From assembly GCA_963971305.1 (NCBI GenBank), contig OZ020313.1, forward strand, positions 52,524,203 through 52,588,202: a stretch of 64,000 bases of DNA, written 5' to 3'. The notes under the pieces were generated by a model, which did no database searches, had not been told where the DNA came from, and saw nothing but the letters and a program-made list of their open reading frames with translations. The stretch's first letter is position 1. Every line of letters begins with the position of its first letter. Position numbers and translations under genes: made by a program. This DNA is from Arcuatula senhousia. Its lineage: Eukaryota; Mollusca; Bivalvia; Mytilida; Mytilidae. Below, one piece after another: positions 63,528 through 64,000 of this stretch.

Positions 63528-64000
63528 AAATACTTAAAAAACATCATTTTTTGTAAGGAAGTCTCATCAATATGATTGACAAGACAAGTTAACTTTTTGT
63601 TCTGCTAAAAGAATACTAAAGAATTTCAAGACCTTTTGAAATGGAAAATTTTTACCCAAAACAAGTTTTTATGGTCTGATATTTTCAAAAAGCTTCCATG
63701 TATCAAGAAGATTTTAGAATGAGTGCTTACAGAAATGTACAGATTTAGATTTGTTTCACAATAATTTAAACTGCTTCTAATAAAACATGGTCTTTGGATT
63801 AAAACCACAAATTTCCCCTCCCAAAAAAATGAAAAATTAGATACATCTTAATCTAGTCAATAGTCATGATACTAGTAGTTTAATTCCATGAGATTAACTC
63901 TCACTTTTCAGTAAAAGACATCTGACACATATTGTAAAAGCTAAAAAATTAAAAATAGCCCTAGAATGATTCAGCATTGCACAAGATTCCCACATGTTTT
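63528..64000. other. Window end, nothing supported
   Basis: AT-rich. No exon, repeat or RNA gene could be supported. Confidence 0.5.

Overview
This is a eukaryotic, AT-rich, intron-rich nuclear window with two recognisable multi-exon protein genes, both on the + strand, set in dense transposable-element and tandem-repeat DNA. The repeat families (short elements ending in GAGCGATTCAGGCTC-type hairpins, the GGAGCACCTGAGTTCAC repeat, CR1/Jockey-group LINEs) and the two proteins point to a lophotrochozoan. A bivalve mollusc, probably a mytilid mussel, is my best guess; species is inference from remembered repeat style, not a database match.

Layout. 1-2,700: about ten near-identical 196-bp satellite units, then decaying ones. 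2,700-7,300: gene-free core with nested non-autonomous elements. 7,300-10,450: the same satellite in the opposite orientation, more diverged (units about 180-190 bp). 10,741-21,905: the gene for U1 snRNP protein C (U1-C, SNRPC), six coding exons joining in frame to 164 codons plus stop; its introns hold several DINE/HINE-like elements and a TIR transposon. 22,100-39,400: intergenic, with further hairpin and MITE elements, a LINE with a long uninterrupted ORF (26.8-29.65 kb), a TTAA-flanked TIR element carrying broken reverse-transcriptase fragments (30.3-32.9 kb), a second LINE with a premature stop codon (33.55-36.2 kb), and one unassigned exon-like ORF (36.94-37.19 kb). 39,445-53,599: RUNDC1 (RUN domain-containing protein 1), 16 coding exons joining in frame to 579 codons plus stop. 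53,600-64,000: 3' flank with a 2.4-kb TTAA-flanked palindrome, several MITEs and short tandem repeats.

The two genes are not functionally linked as far as I can see. U1-C is a core 5' splice-site recognition factor in the nucleus. RUNDC1 is a coiled-coil plus RUN-domain protein.

The most striking observation is in U1-C itself. The 5' splice site of its second coding exon is present three times in perfect or near-perfect 20-bp tandem repeats, and use of either downstream copy would put a stop codon into the message. The acceptor of a later exon (19,665) is also duplicated, again with an early stop behind the extra copy. This suggests, but does not prove, a splice-site-choice feedback switch in a gene whose product reads 5' splice sites.

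All exon structures were built by hand from splice consensus, reading phase and remembered family sequence. No alignment, RNA evidence or database search was available.
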